The translations under genes and the position numbers were made by a program. Shown here piece by piece: positions 1 through 10,400 of a stretch of 41,552 bases of DNA. The number at the start of each line of letters is the position of its first letter. The stretch's first letter is position 1. The stretch lies in assembly GCA_014384375.1 (NCBI GenBank), contig JACNFY010000018.1:1-41552 (forward strand). The letters run 5' to 3'. Under the pieces are notes generated by a model. The model did no database searches and was not told the DNA's origin. It saw only the letters and a list, made by a program, of their open reading frames with translations. Source of the DNA: Nanobdellati archaeon (GTDB lineage: Archaea > Nanobdellota > Nanobdellia > Woesearchaeales > GCA-2686295).

Positions 1-72
1 CGAGTTGACGAAGAGGTACGGCGAGTTTACCGCGCTGGATTCTCTGTCCATCCAACTTGACTACACGGTGTG
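1..72 (+). other. Probable chimeric contig end: ABC-transporter ATPase fragment
   Basis: Read from base 2 this stretch encodes ELTKRYGEFTALDSLSIQL, the usual opening of an ABC-transporter ATP-binding subunit just before its Walker A. The frame does not reach a P-loop and stops at 98-100. GC-rich codons (acc gcg ctg, ggc gag) contrast with the AT-richer window. It runs straight into one arm of a 21-bp inverted repeat, and the next gene has no proper start or signal peptide. I infer an artificial join (fold-back or assembly chimera) rather than two real neighbouring genes. A genuine rearrangement cannot be excluded. Confidence 0.6.
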
Positions 73-109
73 TGGACATAACAGATCCCACACCGTGTAG
101 TCAAGTTGG
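52..109. repeat. Perfect 21-bp inverted repeat with 16-nt loop
   Basis: Bases 52-72 (starting CCAACTTGACTACACGG) are the exact reverse complement of bases 89-109. The right arm lies in a sensible reading frame of the giant protein (TPCSQVG, followed by GCTWNG as in its other units). The left arm is therefore the likely copied-back or foreign one. Arms this long and perfect around a 16-nt loop at a contig edge are typical of amplification or assembly fold-backs. Confidence 0.85.
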
Positions 110-3100
110 TGGTTGTACGTGGAATGGTTCTGCATGTAACGCCACCCCGAGCATAACAGGCACATGTTTCAACATAACAGCCTCGACTAATTGTGCTTAT
201 AACACTTCTAATGTGTGTGAATGGGATATCCTCCCCTCTGTGAATTTGATGATTCCCTCTAATGATTCCATAAACACAACAGGAAACGTCACCTTCTATT
301 GTAATGCGACAGATGATTACGACCTAGACAACCTCTCCCTTGCAGTATGGAACTCTTCTGGAGCAAATTATTATTTCAGCACAACACCATTTTCCGGCAT
401 GGATGACATGGCTAATCAATCAAGCTGGCCTCTGACAAACATGCCTTCAGATATATATTCATGGAACTGTCTAGCTTCTGATGATGTTGACCAAACTGCG
501 TGGGCAGCAGCTAATTACACCTTAAATGTTTCTACTGGCGGAGCTTCAACTTCTATGTCCGTGACAAAAACCCTTCTATCCTCATCAACTCCTTCTATTG
601 GAGAAACTGTTAGGTTTCAAATAACCATAACAAATACAGGCGGAAGCACTATCTCAGAAGTGTGGATGCATGATGACTATGAAAACCTCGACTTGAGCTT
701 TGATAATGTATCTAGTAGCTGTCCAATTAAGTCCAATGAAAATGATGGACCTAATGTTAATTCGATTGTTATTAATGTAACTCCATGCATTACAGGAACT
801 TTTGACTCTGGAAATACTACTGTTGTTAGGCTAAACTTCACAGCTCTAAGTGCGGGTGTAACAACCAATACTGTTGAAATATCGTTTACTGAACATGGCA
901 CAAATGAAGATAATGACTCAGCGAGTGTTAATATACAAGCAGGCGGTGGCAGCAATGAGAGCGCTAGTGCGATAAATGTTACTCTAATATCCCCATCTAA
1001 TGGATTAATGCTGAGTTCAAACAGCTTTACACTGAATTTCACTGTCAATACGACTTCTGAATGTATGGCATACTGGGATTTTAATCCTGAAGGAATTCCT
1101 CCTGATTACGCTGATGTGCCTACAGGTTGGGGTCCTGTTGTTCCGGATCTTACTTATATCGCGACGGGCATGAGTGATCATTTCTTTTCAGCATTTGCTC
1201 CAAATAGAAACTTTACTTGGAATGTTAGATGTAATACAACAGACTATTCATGGGCAGCTGCTAACTGGACTTTCACTGTTAATGGAAGCATGCCTGAGTG
1301 TCTTGAATTGGATATGAGTACTTGTGACTCCACTGCTAATTGTACTTGGGAAGACTATGATGCTATGTGTTTAGTTGATTGCATGCGATTTGATTATATA
1401 GACAACGAAACTTGTGAAAGTGCCTTTGGCGGAGGAATCTGTGAGTGGGAATCTTTTTCAAATCTCTGTGACCCAATAGGTGAGTTCTTTGAAGAAGGAT
1501 TCGAAGGTTTCTCATTTTGCTTTGAGTATGATGGTAATAAGACAGGTTGTGATTCTTTCTCAGAGGACTGTGCGTGGTTCTCAGAGCCTAATTGTCAGAG
1601 CTGGGATGATTGCTATGACGCTACAGAGCCTGGATGGTGTGACCCGACCAATTTCAACTGGGGCGGTGACTTTAGCTGTTGGGATTATGACGGAAACCAG
1701 ACTGGATGTAATGATGCTTCGGTAACTCTAGCCTGGCCTTGCGAGTGGCATGATGACGATTGGTGTAATGATCCGACTTGGGACTGCTGGGATGCTATAA
1801 ACGGGACCCATGGCTGGTGTGATATGTCTTTCGGTGGTGGTGTAGAAGGTGGCTGCTGGGATTCCTTTGACCAGGCTAATTGTGAAGCAATAACCGGATT
1901 GCCCTGTACCTGGCAGACAGGTGGCGGCGCTGGCAGTGGCTGGTGTGAAGATAAGGGTTGCTGGGATTACTGGGATGAATCGTCATGTACTAGCGCTCCT
2001 GCAGAGGAAGGTTGTGCGTGGAATTCTCAATACTACTATTGTTATGAGGAAGGTTGCTGGGATTTCATCAATGAAACTAATTGTATAACTGCAGGTCTCA
2101 ATTGTTCATGGACTAATGACAGTTATAACCCAAACGGCGGCTGGTGTGATAAGGACGGCTGCTGGGATTATGATTGGACTAATGTATCTGATTGTGAAAA
2201 CGCTTTTGGAGGAGGAAAATGTAGGTGGAACTCTCCTTGGTGTGAAGAAAAGGGTTGCTGGGATTTCCAAAGCAATTCTACCTGTACTGATTCAAGCCTG
2301 AACTGTGAGTGGATGTCAGACACTTGGGGCTGGTGTGAGCAGCAGGGATGTTGGTATTATGATGGAACAAATGAAAGCGCTTGTGTAAACGCAACTGGAT
2401 TGAGTTGTACATGGGATGCTGGCAGCAATCTTTGTTTCGAAAACTTCCTTGAGTGTTATGAGATTGACAGCATGAATGATTGTTTCGATACTGGATGGTG
2501 CTTCTGGGACTTTGCCGGTAACGGAGGTAATGGAAGTTGTGAGTCGCCTGTCTTCCAGCCTACAGACTTCTTTAATCCAGGTTGCTGGGGTTTTAGCCAA
2601 GCAGGAGAAGGTGCGTGTACTAATATAACTACCTGTGCATGGAATTCAAGTGAAGGAACTTGTGATGATAATGGCACTGCTAATACTGGAGTCCAATGTG
2701 GAAACATAAGCAATTCTGTGATGTGTAATAGTATTCCTATGTTGTCAAGCTGTTGTTCTTGGAATGGATCTGTGTGTCTAGATGCTCCATTCACAACTTC
2801 TTGTTGGGATAACATGCAGGAACCTCCTGAAGGAGGACATTTCTGTGATGACTACATTGCAACAAGCAATGAAGCTATATGTAACCAGATTGCAGGAGAT
2901 CCTTGGTACATGCCATGTGAGTGGAATAATCAGACTGCTAAGTGTAACTTCCAGTTTGATGACATGTTTGGTGGAGACGCTCATGGATTCGGATTCGATG
3001 ATGTCGGTTCACAGTCCAACTGTGAAGCTATGGGTGGAGTCTGGATACAGGAGCAATGGACTGATGCATCTGGTAATGTACACTGGGATAACTGGTGTGA

Positions 3101-6100
3101 GATGAACTTCGGCTTTGGAAGTGAAATCTGCTCTGATTCATGCTGGGCTTGTGAATTCCAGGATAATGGAAGTGCTTGGAGTAATAATGCTTCAGCACGA
3201 TCTGCCTGTGAAGAATCAGCTGCAGGTTGTGTATTCTATCAGGATTCATACGCATTCAACGGATTTGGATGGTGTGATATGAACTGGGGACAACAAGGTA
3301 ATTGTGACCAGAACTGTTGGGACTGTTGGGAAGAAGACCAATGTGCTGACAGCGTAACAGGTTGTAAATGGTTCACTGACCAATGGAATGCTAACATGGG
3401 CTGGTGTGATGACAAGAACATCAAGACCTGTGATGATGAATGCTATAATTGCTGGGACCAGAATAACTGTGGAGCCAGCGATGCAGGATGTACATGGGAC
3501 TCAGACTACTGGTTCTGCAAGCCACAGGGAACAGGAGAAGGCGGAGAATCTTCTGAGATATGCTTCGATGGTATAGATAATGATGCAGATACATTCGTTG
3601 ATTGTGGAGACCCAGAATGTATGTTCGATTCATTCTGTGGTGGCTCGGATGTGTTTGGCTCAAACTGTCCATCAATCCCGAATAACGTTACTTGCCTTTC
3701 AGAGGGTTGTGTGTGGATAACTGATAATTGGAACAACTCATGGTGTGACATGAACGGTTCACAGTGTTGGTTGTTCGATGATAATGAAACAGCCTGTAAC
3801 CTTGAAGGCGGATGTAATTACATGAACATGAGCGGATTTGGAAGTACTACTGATTCGTTCTGTGACATCAACTTCACATTCGTGGACTCTGCACAGTGTT
3901 GGAACTACGGACAGAATGCGTCTACATGTGATTCTGCTCCAGAAGACTGTGTGTGGGTATATGATGAATGGTGTCAAAATAACCCATCAGATTCATGGTG
4001 CTGGGATGGAAATAATACAGGATGGTGTGATCATGTTTTATGGTCATGTCACAACTATGATAACAACCAGACTGCATGTAATGAGCAATCACAATGTGGA
4101 TGGATAACTGACTGGTTCAACCCTGCTTGGGGTTGGTGTGATCCGGTCTGTTTCAGCAGGAATGGAACTACATGTGATAATGATGTGAATATCTCAGGAA
4201 CAATGACTGCTGGCATATGTTTAAACATCAGTGCTGATAACATGGGCTGGTGTGAGCCAGAGAACATGTTCAAGGGATGCTGGGATTACGGTGGTGATAG
4301 TGGATCCTGTGATGGCGACGATGCATGTACTTGGATAGACGATCCGTTTACTGGCGGCTTCTGTGGAGACAAGTTCATGGTTGACATGGTTGGAGACATG
4401 GATCAGAGTCCTCCATTAGTGCTTGAGACAGAAAGTTGTATTAATGGAAGTAACGAGTATGTTGATATCTGTGGCTTGGGAATCAAGGACATGGCAGAAA
4501 ACTTTGGTGTTGGAACAGCTGTGTATAGCATGGCTAACACAGCAATCTGTAATGACAGGTTCCCAGAGTTTAATGGAACCAACATGACGACCAAGTATTA
4601 CTGGTACTTCGACACAGACGGCAACCAGTCAGGTGGCTGTAACGCAACTGACAATTCAAGTCTTGTAGGCTTTGACCTTAAGTTCAAGTATGAAGCCCTT
4701 AAACAGGGTGATGAATTGGTTGAGACAAAGGTCTCTTACAAGTGTCTAAGTGGACAATGGTCGCCTTCAAAGATCAAGGTTAGTGCATGGGCTGATAAGA
4801 TGTGCTACATGGTTATTGGTGGAGTTATATCTATCAGTAAGGAAGACTTGACCAAACTCAGTGTACTCGGTATCTATGATGAGACTGCTGATATGAGAAT
4901 CTACGCAACAACAGCTAATGACAGTGGCAGTGATTCGTCTGTCTTTGATGCTATTGGTCCTGTATGGTATTCGCATGGAGCAGCAGACTTCAGGTTCGAG
5001 GACTGTGAAGGATTCGTAGACATGGATGGTGACGGATTAGAGCCAAGCGATGACCCTGACTGTGTGGACTTCCTCAAGTACGGATTCATAGACATCGAGA
5101 AGGGCTGGCAGTGTGATGATAATATAGACAACGATGGAAACAATCTCGTTGACTGTAACGACCCAGGTTGTATGTATGATACGTTCTACTGTACTGCAAG
5201 CGACTACGCTAATGATGTATCAGCACCAACGATTACTTGGTTGGAGGTTGAGGAGTTCAGTAACGGTGCGTTCATAGGCGTTGACACTGATGAGCCGACA
5301 AACGGTACATTGTTGTTCTATCACACAGATCCATACTGTGCAAATATAAGTGCACTGAATAGTTCAACAATACTTGATTGGAAGCTTGAGAACGCATTTG
5401 ACTTGGATGACTTTGACTTATGGCACGACTTCCCTGTCGATCAGTTCATCTTCGACGAGAAGAACATATCTACTAACTTCATCACAAACACAACTTATCA
5501 CTACAAGTTGAGACTTTGTGATAAGTCTGACAACTGTGCTTTGAGTGCGTGTTTGAACTTCACTACATCGACAGAGGTAAGTGAGTACGTGGTTGGCTTT
5601 GACCTGCCGCCTCCAGCAGATGATGTAACAGAGCATCTTGGTAATGTTTTTGTGCACTTCGACTGGGAGGGTACTGGTGATTTCAATGACACTATTGATA
5701 GTGGTAGTGGATTCATGATTAATGACACGCAGGGAAGAGATGTCGACTTGAGGTTCAATAATCCAAACTCGACAGACAAGTGGGGTATTGACTTCATAGG
5801 AGTTGACTTTGTCAAGGCGCAGTCACTAAACATAACAGATGCGTTCATAGTGAATGAGACCGCTGGCGGACAGACAATGGTTGGTATGGACAGTGACAAG
5901 TGGAGTGAGATAGCTCAGAAGCTTGGAGTTGACCAGGTAAAGATAGAGATACCTGACGGCGGCAATAGCGAGAACTCATCGTTGATGCACTGCCCAGATA
6001 ACGCAACAAGCTTGAGCGATCCAGCCTGTGTGGAGATTAGTTTAAGTGATGTCAACTGTACCTTTAACACCACAACAACTATTTGTTGGATACCTTCATC

Positions 6101-7064
6101 GATAGGATTCTCATTGTTTGGAATCGTCACCTCAGGCGGTGATGAGGACACTACTACAGATGATGATGGTCCTGGAGGTGGTGGTCCTAGTGGCACTCCT
6201 ACAGCTAGTGTTGTCTCTTACACAAAGACGTGGACAACGATAACCTCTGGCGAGACCAAGACAGTGACGATTAATGAGGATACTTATGGTGGCGTTCCTT
6301 TCACAAGCTTGGAGTTTGATGCGCTTAACGACTTAACAAGCGCACAAGTACAGGTTAGAGCTCTTACAAGCGCTCCTTCAAGCACAGGAACCATAACCCA
6401 CAAGGCTTACAAGTACCTGCAGCTGGTTGAGACCAACATAGGAGATGACGACGTGGCTAATACAAAGATTGGTTTCAGGGTGCCTGTTGAGTGGTTGACT
6501 AACAATTCTGTCAGCAGGGAGAATGTGGCTTTGTTCAGGTATACCAGCGATGCGTGGGACGAGCAGGAAACAACCTTCCTGTATGAGAATAACACAAACG
6601 CCTACTACGAGGCAACCACGACTGGCTTCAGTTATTTTGCGATAGGTCAGAGAACAGAAGAGGTTGCGCCTCCTCCTGAAGAAGAGGAAGAGGAAGAAAA
6701 GGAAGAAGTCATTCCAACTGGTGAAGTAGTGGGTGAACCTGAACCTGAAGCTGAAGAGGAAGAAGAGGAAGAAGCAGGACCAGGATTCAGCAGGGCTTCG
6801 GTTATCTGGAGTATCATTGTCATAGTGGTGGTCATAATTGTGATGTACCTCTTTATGAAAGAGGGCAAGCTCCAGAAGATGTTGCATCCTAGCAAGTTAA
6901 AGGAGCATGGTGTTGACAGGCCTGGCGATCTTGGAAAGCTTGACAGCTTTGTCAGCAAGCACTTGGAAGCAGGTCATTCCAAGGAAGAGATTAAAAAATC
7001 TCTCTTGGATGCCGATTGGTCTGAGGACAAGGTTGATGCATCACTAGAGAAGTACGCTAAATAA
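57..7064 (+). CDS. Giant Cys/Trp-rich cell-surface repeat protein, PGF-pre-PGF domain and C-terminal anchor (5'-truncated)
   Basis: At least about 2,330 residues. The TTG at 57 lies in the suspect inverted repeat and no signal peptide follows, so the true N-terminus is missing. Visible in order: Ig-like Asn-rich segments; a DUF11-like repeat (about 170-290); roughly 1,000 residues (about 410-1440) of Cys/Trp repeats of 35-45 residues, typically CWD...C...C.W....GWCD; two Ca-binding-like DGIDND..DC.DP.C motifs (about 1170 and 1690); a PGF-pre-PGF domain (about 2050-2197) ending GFSYFAIG; a Glu-rich linker; one membrane helix (about 2248-2269); and a cytoplasmic tail with a GHSKEEIKKSLLDADW helical motif also seen in other archaeal membrane proteins. 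Many N-x-S/T sequons suggest an exported glycoprotein. Paired cysteines suggest stacked disulfide modules, distantly like PSI (plexin) domains. Role inferred: adhesion or envelope structure. It is followed by a lipoprotein and a metalloprotease with the same C-terminal architecture. Confidence 0.8.
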   Translation: MTTRCVDITDPTPCSQVGGCTWNGSACNATPSITGTCFNITASTNCAYNTSNVCEWDILPSVNLMIPSNDSINTTGNVTFYCNATDDYDLDNLSLAVWNSSGANYYFSTTPFSGMDDMANQSSWPLTNMPSDIYSWNCLASDDVDQTAWAAANYTLNVSTGGASTSMSVTKTLLSSSTPSIGETVRFQITITNTGGSTISEVWMHDDYENLDLSFDNVSSSCPIKSNENDGPNVNSIVINVTPCITGTFDSGNTTVVRLNFTALSAGVTTNTVEISFTEHGTNEDNDSASVNIQAGGGSNESASAINVTLISPSNGLMLSSNSFTLNFTVNTTSECMAYWDFNPEGIPPDYADVPTGWGPVVPDLTYIATGMSDHFFSAFAPNRNFTWNVRCNTTDYSWAAANWTFTVNGSMPECLELDMSTCDSTANCTWEDYDAMCLVDCMRFDYIDNETCESAFGGGICEWESFSNLCDPIGEFFEEGFEGFSFCFEYDGNKTGCDSFSEDCAWFSEPNCQSWDDCYDATEPGWCDPTNFNWGGDFSCWDYDGNQTGCNDASVTLAWPCEWHDDDWCNDPTWDCWDAINGTHGWCDMSFGGGVEGGCWDSFDQANCEAITGLPCTWQTGGGAGSGWCEDKGCWDYWDESSCTSAPAEEGCAWNSQYYYCYEEGCWDFINETNCITAGLNCSWTNDSYNPNGGWCDKDGCWDYDWTNVSDCENAFGGGKCRWNSPWCEEKGCWDFQSNSTCTDSSLNCEWMSDTWGWCEQQGCWYYDGTNESACVNATGLSCTWDAGSNLCFENFLECYEIDSMNDCFDTGWCFWDFAGNGGNGSCESPVFQPTDFFNPGCWGFSQAGEGACTNITTCAWNSSEGTCDDNGTANTGVQCGNISNSVMCNSIPMLSSCCSWNGSVCLDAPFTTSCWDNMQEPPEGGHFCDDYIATSNEAICNQIAGDPWYMPCEWNNQTAKCNFQFDDMFGGDAHGFGFDDVGSQSNCEAMGGVWIQEQWTDASGNVHWDNWCEMNFGFGSEICSDSCWACEFQDNGSAWSNNASARSACEESAAGCVFYQDSYAFNGFGWCDMNWGQQGNCDQNCWDCWEEDQCADSVTGCKWFTDQWNANMGWCDDKNIKTCDDECYNCWDQNNCGASDAGCTWDSDYWFCKPQGTGEGGESSEICFDGIDNDADTFVDCGDPECMFDSFCGGSDVFGSNCPSIPNNVTCLSEGCVWITDNWNNSWCDMNGSQCWLFDDNETACNLEGGCNYMNMSGFGSTTDSFCDINFTFVDSAQCWNYGQNASTCDSAPEDCVWVYDEWCQNNPSDSWCWDGNNTGWCDHVLWSCHNYDNNQTACNEQSQCGWITDWFNPAWGWCDPVCFSRNGTTCDNDVNISGTMTAGICLNISADNMGWCEPENMFKGCWDYGGDSGSCDGDDACTWIDDPFTGGFCGDKFMVDMVGDMDQSPPLVLETESCINGSNEYVDICGLGIKDMAENFGVGTAVYSMANTAICNDRFPEFNGTNMTTKYYWYFDTDGNQSGGCNATDNSSLVGFDLKFKYEALKQGDELVETKVSYKCLSGQWSPSKIKVSAWADKMCYMVIGGVISISKEDLTKLSVLGIYDETADMRIYATTANDSGSDSSVFDAIGPVWYSHGAADFRFEDCEGFVDMDGDGLEPSDDPDCVDFLKYGFIDIEKGWQCDDNIDNDGNNLVDCNDPGCMYDTFYCTASDYANDVSAPTITWLEVEEFSNGAFIGVDTDEPTNGTLLFYHTDPYCANISALNSSTILDWKLENAFDLDDFDLWHDFPVDQFIFDEKNISTNFITNTTYHYKLRLCDKSDNCALSACLNFTTSTEVSEYVVGFDLPPPADDVTEHLGNVFVHFDWEGTGDFNDTIDSGSGFMINDTQGRDVDLRFNNPNSTDKWGIDFIGVDFVKAQSLNITDAFIVNETAGGQTMVGMDSDKWSEIAQKLGVDQVKIEIPDGGNSENSSLMHCPDNATSLSDPACVEISLSDVNCTFNTTTTICWIPSSIGFSLFGIVTSGGDEDTTTDDDGPGGGGPSGTPTASVVSYTKTWTTITSGETKTVTINEDTYGGVPFTSLEFDALNDLTSAQVQVRALTSAPSSTGTITHKAYKYLQLVETNIGDDDVANTKIGFRVPVEWLTNNSVSRENVALFRYTSDAWDEQETTFLYENNTNAYYEATTTGFSYFAIGQRTEEVAPPPEEEEEEEKEEVIPTGEVVGEPEPEAEEEEEEEAGPGFSRASVIWSIIVIVVVIIVMYLFMKEGKLQKMLHPSKLKEHGVDRPGDLGKLDSFVSKHLEAGHSKEEIKKSLLDADWSEDKVDASLEKYAK

Positions 7065-7065
7065 T

Positions 7066-7092
7066 TTTTTTTTCTTAGTTCTCTTTTTTTTT
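7066..7092 (+). terminator. T-rich terminator after the giant protein gene
   Basis: Two T runs (after the stop codon and around 7084-7092) precede the next promoter, as expected for an archaeal oligo-T terminator. No strong hairpin is seen. Confidence 0.5.
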
Positions 7093-7099
7093 CACAAAA

Positions 7100-7107
7100 T
7101 TTAAATA
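7100..7107 (+). promoter_or_regulatory. TATA box for the lipoprotein/metalloprotease operon
   Basis: TTTAAATA centred 26 nt before the ATG at 7130. This predicts a leaderless transcript covering the lipoprotein and the overlapping M4-type protease gene. Confidence 0.6.
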
Positions 7108-7129
7108 ATAATCTCTTCTTGACAATTTT

Positions 7130-7432
7130 ATGAGGGTTGGTCTGTTGTTCTTGTCCTTGGTAATGCTGTTGTCAGCTTGCACTTCTCCTGAGGTTTCTCT
7201 AGAAGATAGGATTAAGGAATCCTTGATTGGTTATGAGTTGACATATTATACTATCGCTGGACTTCCTGAAACTTTTGTCATATCAGAATTCGATATAATC
7301 TCTATTGAGGAAGCAACCTATCAGAAGGAAGAGTTTTACAAGGTTAGAGTTGGTGAAGGCTTGTCATGGAATCTGTATCTTGACAAAGAAACATTTGAAG
7401 TGGTTCATACAGAACAATTATTTGTAACATGA
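7130..7432 (+). CDS. Small secreted lipoprotein, unknown function
   Basis: 100 residues. A hydrophobic leader (MRVGLLFLSLVMLLSAC) ends in a lipobox LSAC at about residues 14-17, so the mature protein should be lipid-anchored at Cys17. The remainder (about 80 residues) is an alpha/beta domain ending in a strand-rich segment (WNLYLDKETFEVVHTEQLF) that recalls PepSY- or YpeB-like inhibitory folds. That resemblance is weak. Its stop overlaps the metalloprotease start (ATGA at 7429-7432), so the two are translationally coupled. An accessory or chaperone-like role for the protease is possible but is inference. Confidence 0.7.
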   Translation: MRVGLLFLSLVMLLSACTSPEVSLEDRIKESLIGYELTYYTIAGLPETFVISEFDIISIEEATYQKEEFYKVRVGEGLSWNLYLDKETFEVVHTEQLFVT

Positions 7433-10400
7433 AAAAGACAATATTTCTATTCTTGGTATTGTTGTTAGTAAGCGCGACGCTGGTTTCTGGAGAGGTGAGA
7501 GTGCTGAATGGAGAGAAAAGTTTTATTGTAAAAGAGAATAATAAGGAGAAATTATTGGAGAAATTAGATATTAAAAAAAATAAAATTGTTTTGCAGAAAG
7601 AACTTGTTGGTGATGACATAAAATATACTTTCTACAAGCAGAAACACAAGGGGTTGGAGGTTTATGGGAGCTGGGTCGGCTTTATAGAGAAGAAAGGGAG
7701 GATTGTTTCTGTAAAGTCTAACTATGAAGAGTTAGATATTGATACTGATCCTTTGATAACTGCGAAAGAAGCAAGCACGATAGTTTCTGATGATATCGGT
7801 GAAGATGTTAAGTCTGAACCCGAGCTGATAATCTACAAGAATCCTTTCAAAGGACCTGATTATCTATTGGCTTACAAGGTGAAAACCCCTTTTCTAGAGG
7901 ACAAAGTGGAGAAATGGCTTTACTTTGTGGATGCCAAGACAGGGAAGATAATCTTTAGGGAAACTTTATTGATATTCATCTCTGGCAATGTGACTGCACA
8001 GGTATTTCCTGAGACGCCTGCACAGTCTCAGATGATAGTTAATCTGACAAACAGTACTGTGACTGTCTGGCAGAACAGCAGCATGATAGCATCAGTTCTT
8101 ACTAATAACGGTTTTTACAATGTATCCAATGTCACCGGCAATATAACTATCAAGGCAAATCTCGAAGGTCCTTATGCAAGGATATTGAATGCTGACCAGT
8201 CAAGAGCTTATCACGAGTTCAACACAACTGGAAACTCAACACATAACTGGAACTGGAATGAATCTGACAGCTCTGACAGGGATGAGGAATCAAACGTGTT
8301 CTACCACATGAATATAATTCATGATTATTTCACATCAGGAGACCCTTTTAATATCACGCAGATGAATTTCCAGATGAACGCGACAGTGCAGTACGGAGGC
8401 GCTTCATGTAATGCGTTCTACGATACAGATTTGGATAGTCTGTCTTTCTATGGAGGTGCTGCTGGATGTGACAATCCTGCTCTGAGCGCAGATGTTGTTT
8501 ATCATGAATACACACACGCAGTGACTTCTCATATTTATGGCAATATTCCCTATTATAAGATAACAGGCGCTATGAGCGAGGCGTTTTCTGACTATTTCGC
8601 AGCGACGATAACAAATAATCCTGCGATTGGAGAGGATAACTGGAACTCACCTATCAGGAACCTGAGCAACACAAAGAGCTACTTGAACAGTTCTCACTAC
8701 CAGACATGCCCAGCAGGAGAAACACCAAACAGTGAAAATGACTACTGCTACATACATGACAACTCAGAAGTCCTTGGAGGAGCGTTATGGGATTTCAGGG
8801 AGCTGGTTGGCAATGAGACTGCAGACGCCCTTGTAATAAAGACTATAAAGGCACGGTCTCATTCTTTTTCAGAGTTCCTGGAAGATATGCTAGTAATAGA
8901 TGATGACAACGCAAACTTGTCAGACGGTACGCCGAACAGCACGTATATCTGCCAGGCATTTGCAAACCATGACATATACTCATATTACTGCAACCAGACA
9001 AAGCACTCGTTTACAATAGAAGAAGCCAGTGTTTCATGGTATAACGCTTCTAATAATGGTAGTATAATATCTGCTGCTGAGTCAACAGATGGTGTTCAGG
9101 GCTTAGGAGATGATGACATCACGAATCCTATCAATTTAAGTTTCGAATTCCCGTTCCACGGTCAGAAGTACACTCAAGTGTTTATAGGATCGAACGGTTT
9201 GGTGACGTTGCAGAACTATTCAGTGGATATCTTTAGGTATGACTGCTTCATTCCAGACAGCAACCTTCCAAACACAGTCATAGCGCCTTTATGCACAGAC
9301 CTCGACCCTTTTGCAGGTGGGGATGTTTATTACTGGTCACAATCTGACAAGTTCATAGTGGAGTGGAAGGATGTAGTGCTATACGGGAAGTCTGACCAAG
9401 AGAATTTTGAGGTGGTGCTTTTTGATAACGGAAAGATACTGATGCAGTACCTGAACACGACAAATATAACAACCGTGACAAAGGTAGGGGTTGAGGATGA
9501 GCTAGGTGTTGCTGCTGACATCCTGAACTTCTCTGATGTTAATTCATTGGCTCCATCTGCCTTCCTGTTTGTGCCGACAAACGACGCTCCGAACATAACA
9601 TCCTCCTATCCCAGCAGCACAAACATATCGATTGTCGAGCCGAACAACCAGACATTCAATATCAGCTATAGCGATTCGGAGAATGACTCTTTGACTGCAA
9701 GCTGGTATCTTGATGGAGTGTGGGTTGTGAATGGCTCTGAGTATAATTTCACAGGGAACTACACCAACAACGGAACTTACAACATAACTGTACAAGTTAG
9801 CGACTATCTGAACACGACTGTGAATACTTGGGTTCTTACTGTCAACAATACAGACACAATACCTGTAATTGACAGTTTCTCTCCTAATTTCTCAAATATC
9901 TCTGTCTATGAGAACTCAACACAGCTATTTAACCATACCTCAAGCGACGCGGATGGAGATGCTTTGAGCTATAGTTGGCTCTTGAACAGCTCTGAACAGG
10001 CCAATACCAGCTACTGGAGCTACAGCCCTAACTTCACAGCCTCTGGCAACTGGAATGTTACTTTGATTGTCTCCGATACCCAGAACAACACAGTTATCAA
10101 CTATTGGAACGTAACTGTTGTTAATCTCAACAGGGCGCCTGTGTGGAACTCTATAGAGAACCAGTCTATAACGACAAACCAGACAGTTAATTACACCTTG
10201 AATGCAAGCGATGCAGATGGTGACAACCTGACTTTCTGGGTGAACAACAGCGATGTGAACATAACAGGCAGCAATCTAACATATGAGCCTGGAAATTTCA
10301 CAGGAGAATTCACTATAACTATCGCAGCTCTTGATAACGAGACTAACACAACTGTCTTTATGACCATAACAGTCAATGACCCCCCTGTCCATAACGTCAC

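Noticed and set aside
1290-4370. CRISPR-like repetition
   Set aside because: Repeats are protein-level, vary in DNA and spacing, and lie inside one open frame.
6378-6958. Long minus-strand ORFs within the giant protein and similar antisense ORFs in other genes
   Set aside because: They mirror codon bias of the sense gene (for example poly-Ser opposite Glu runs) and have no promoter or Shine-Dalgarno.
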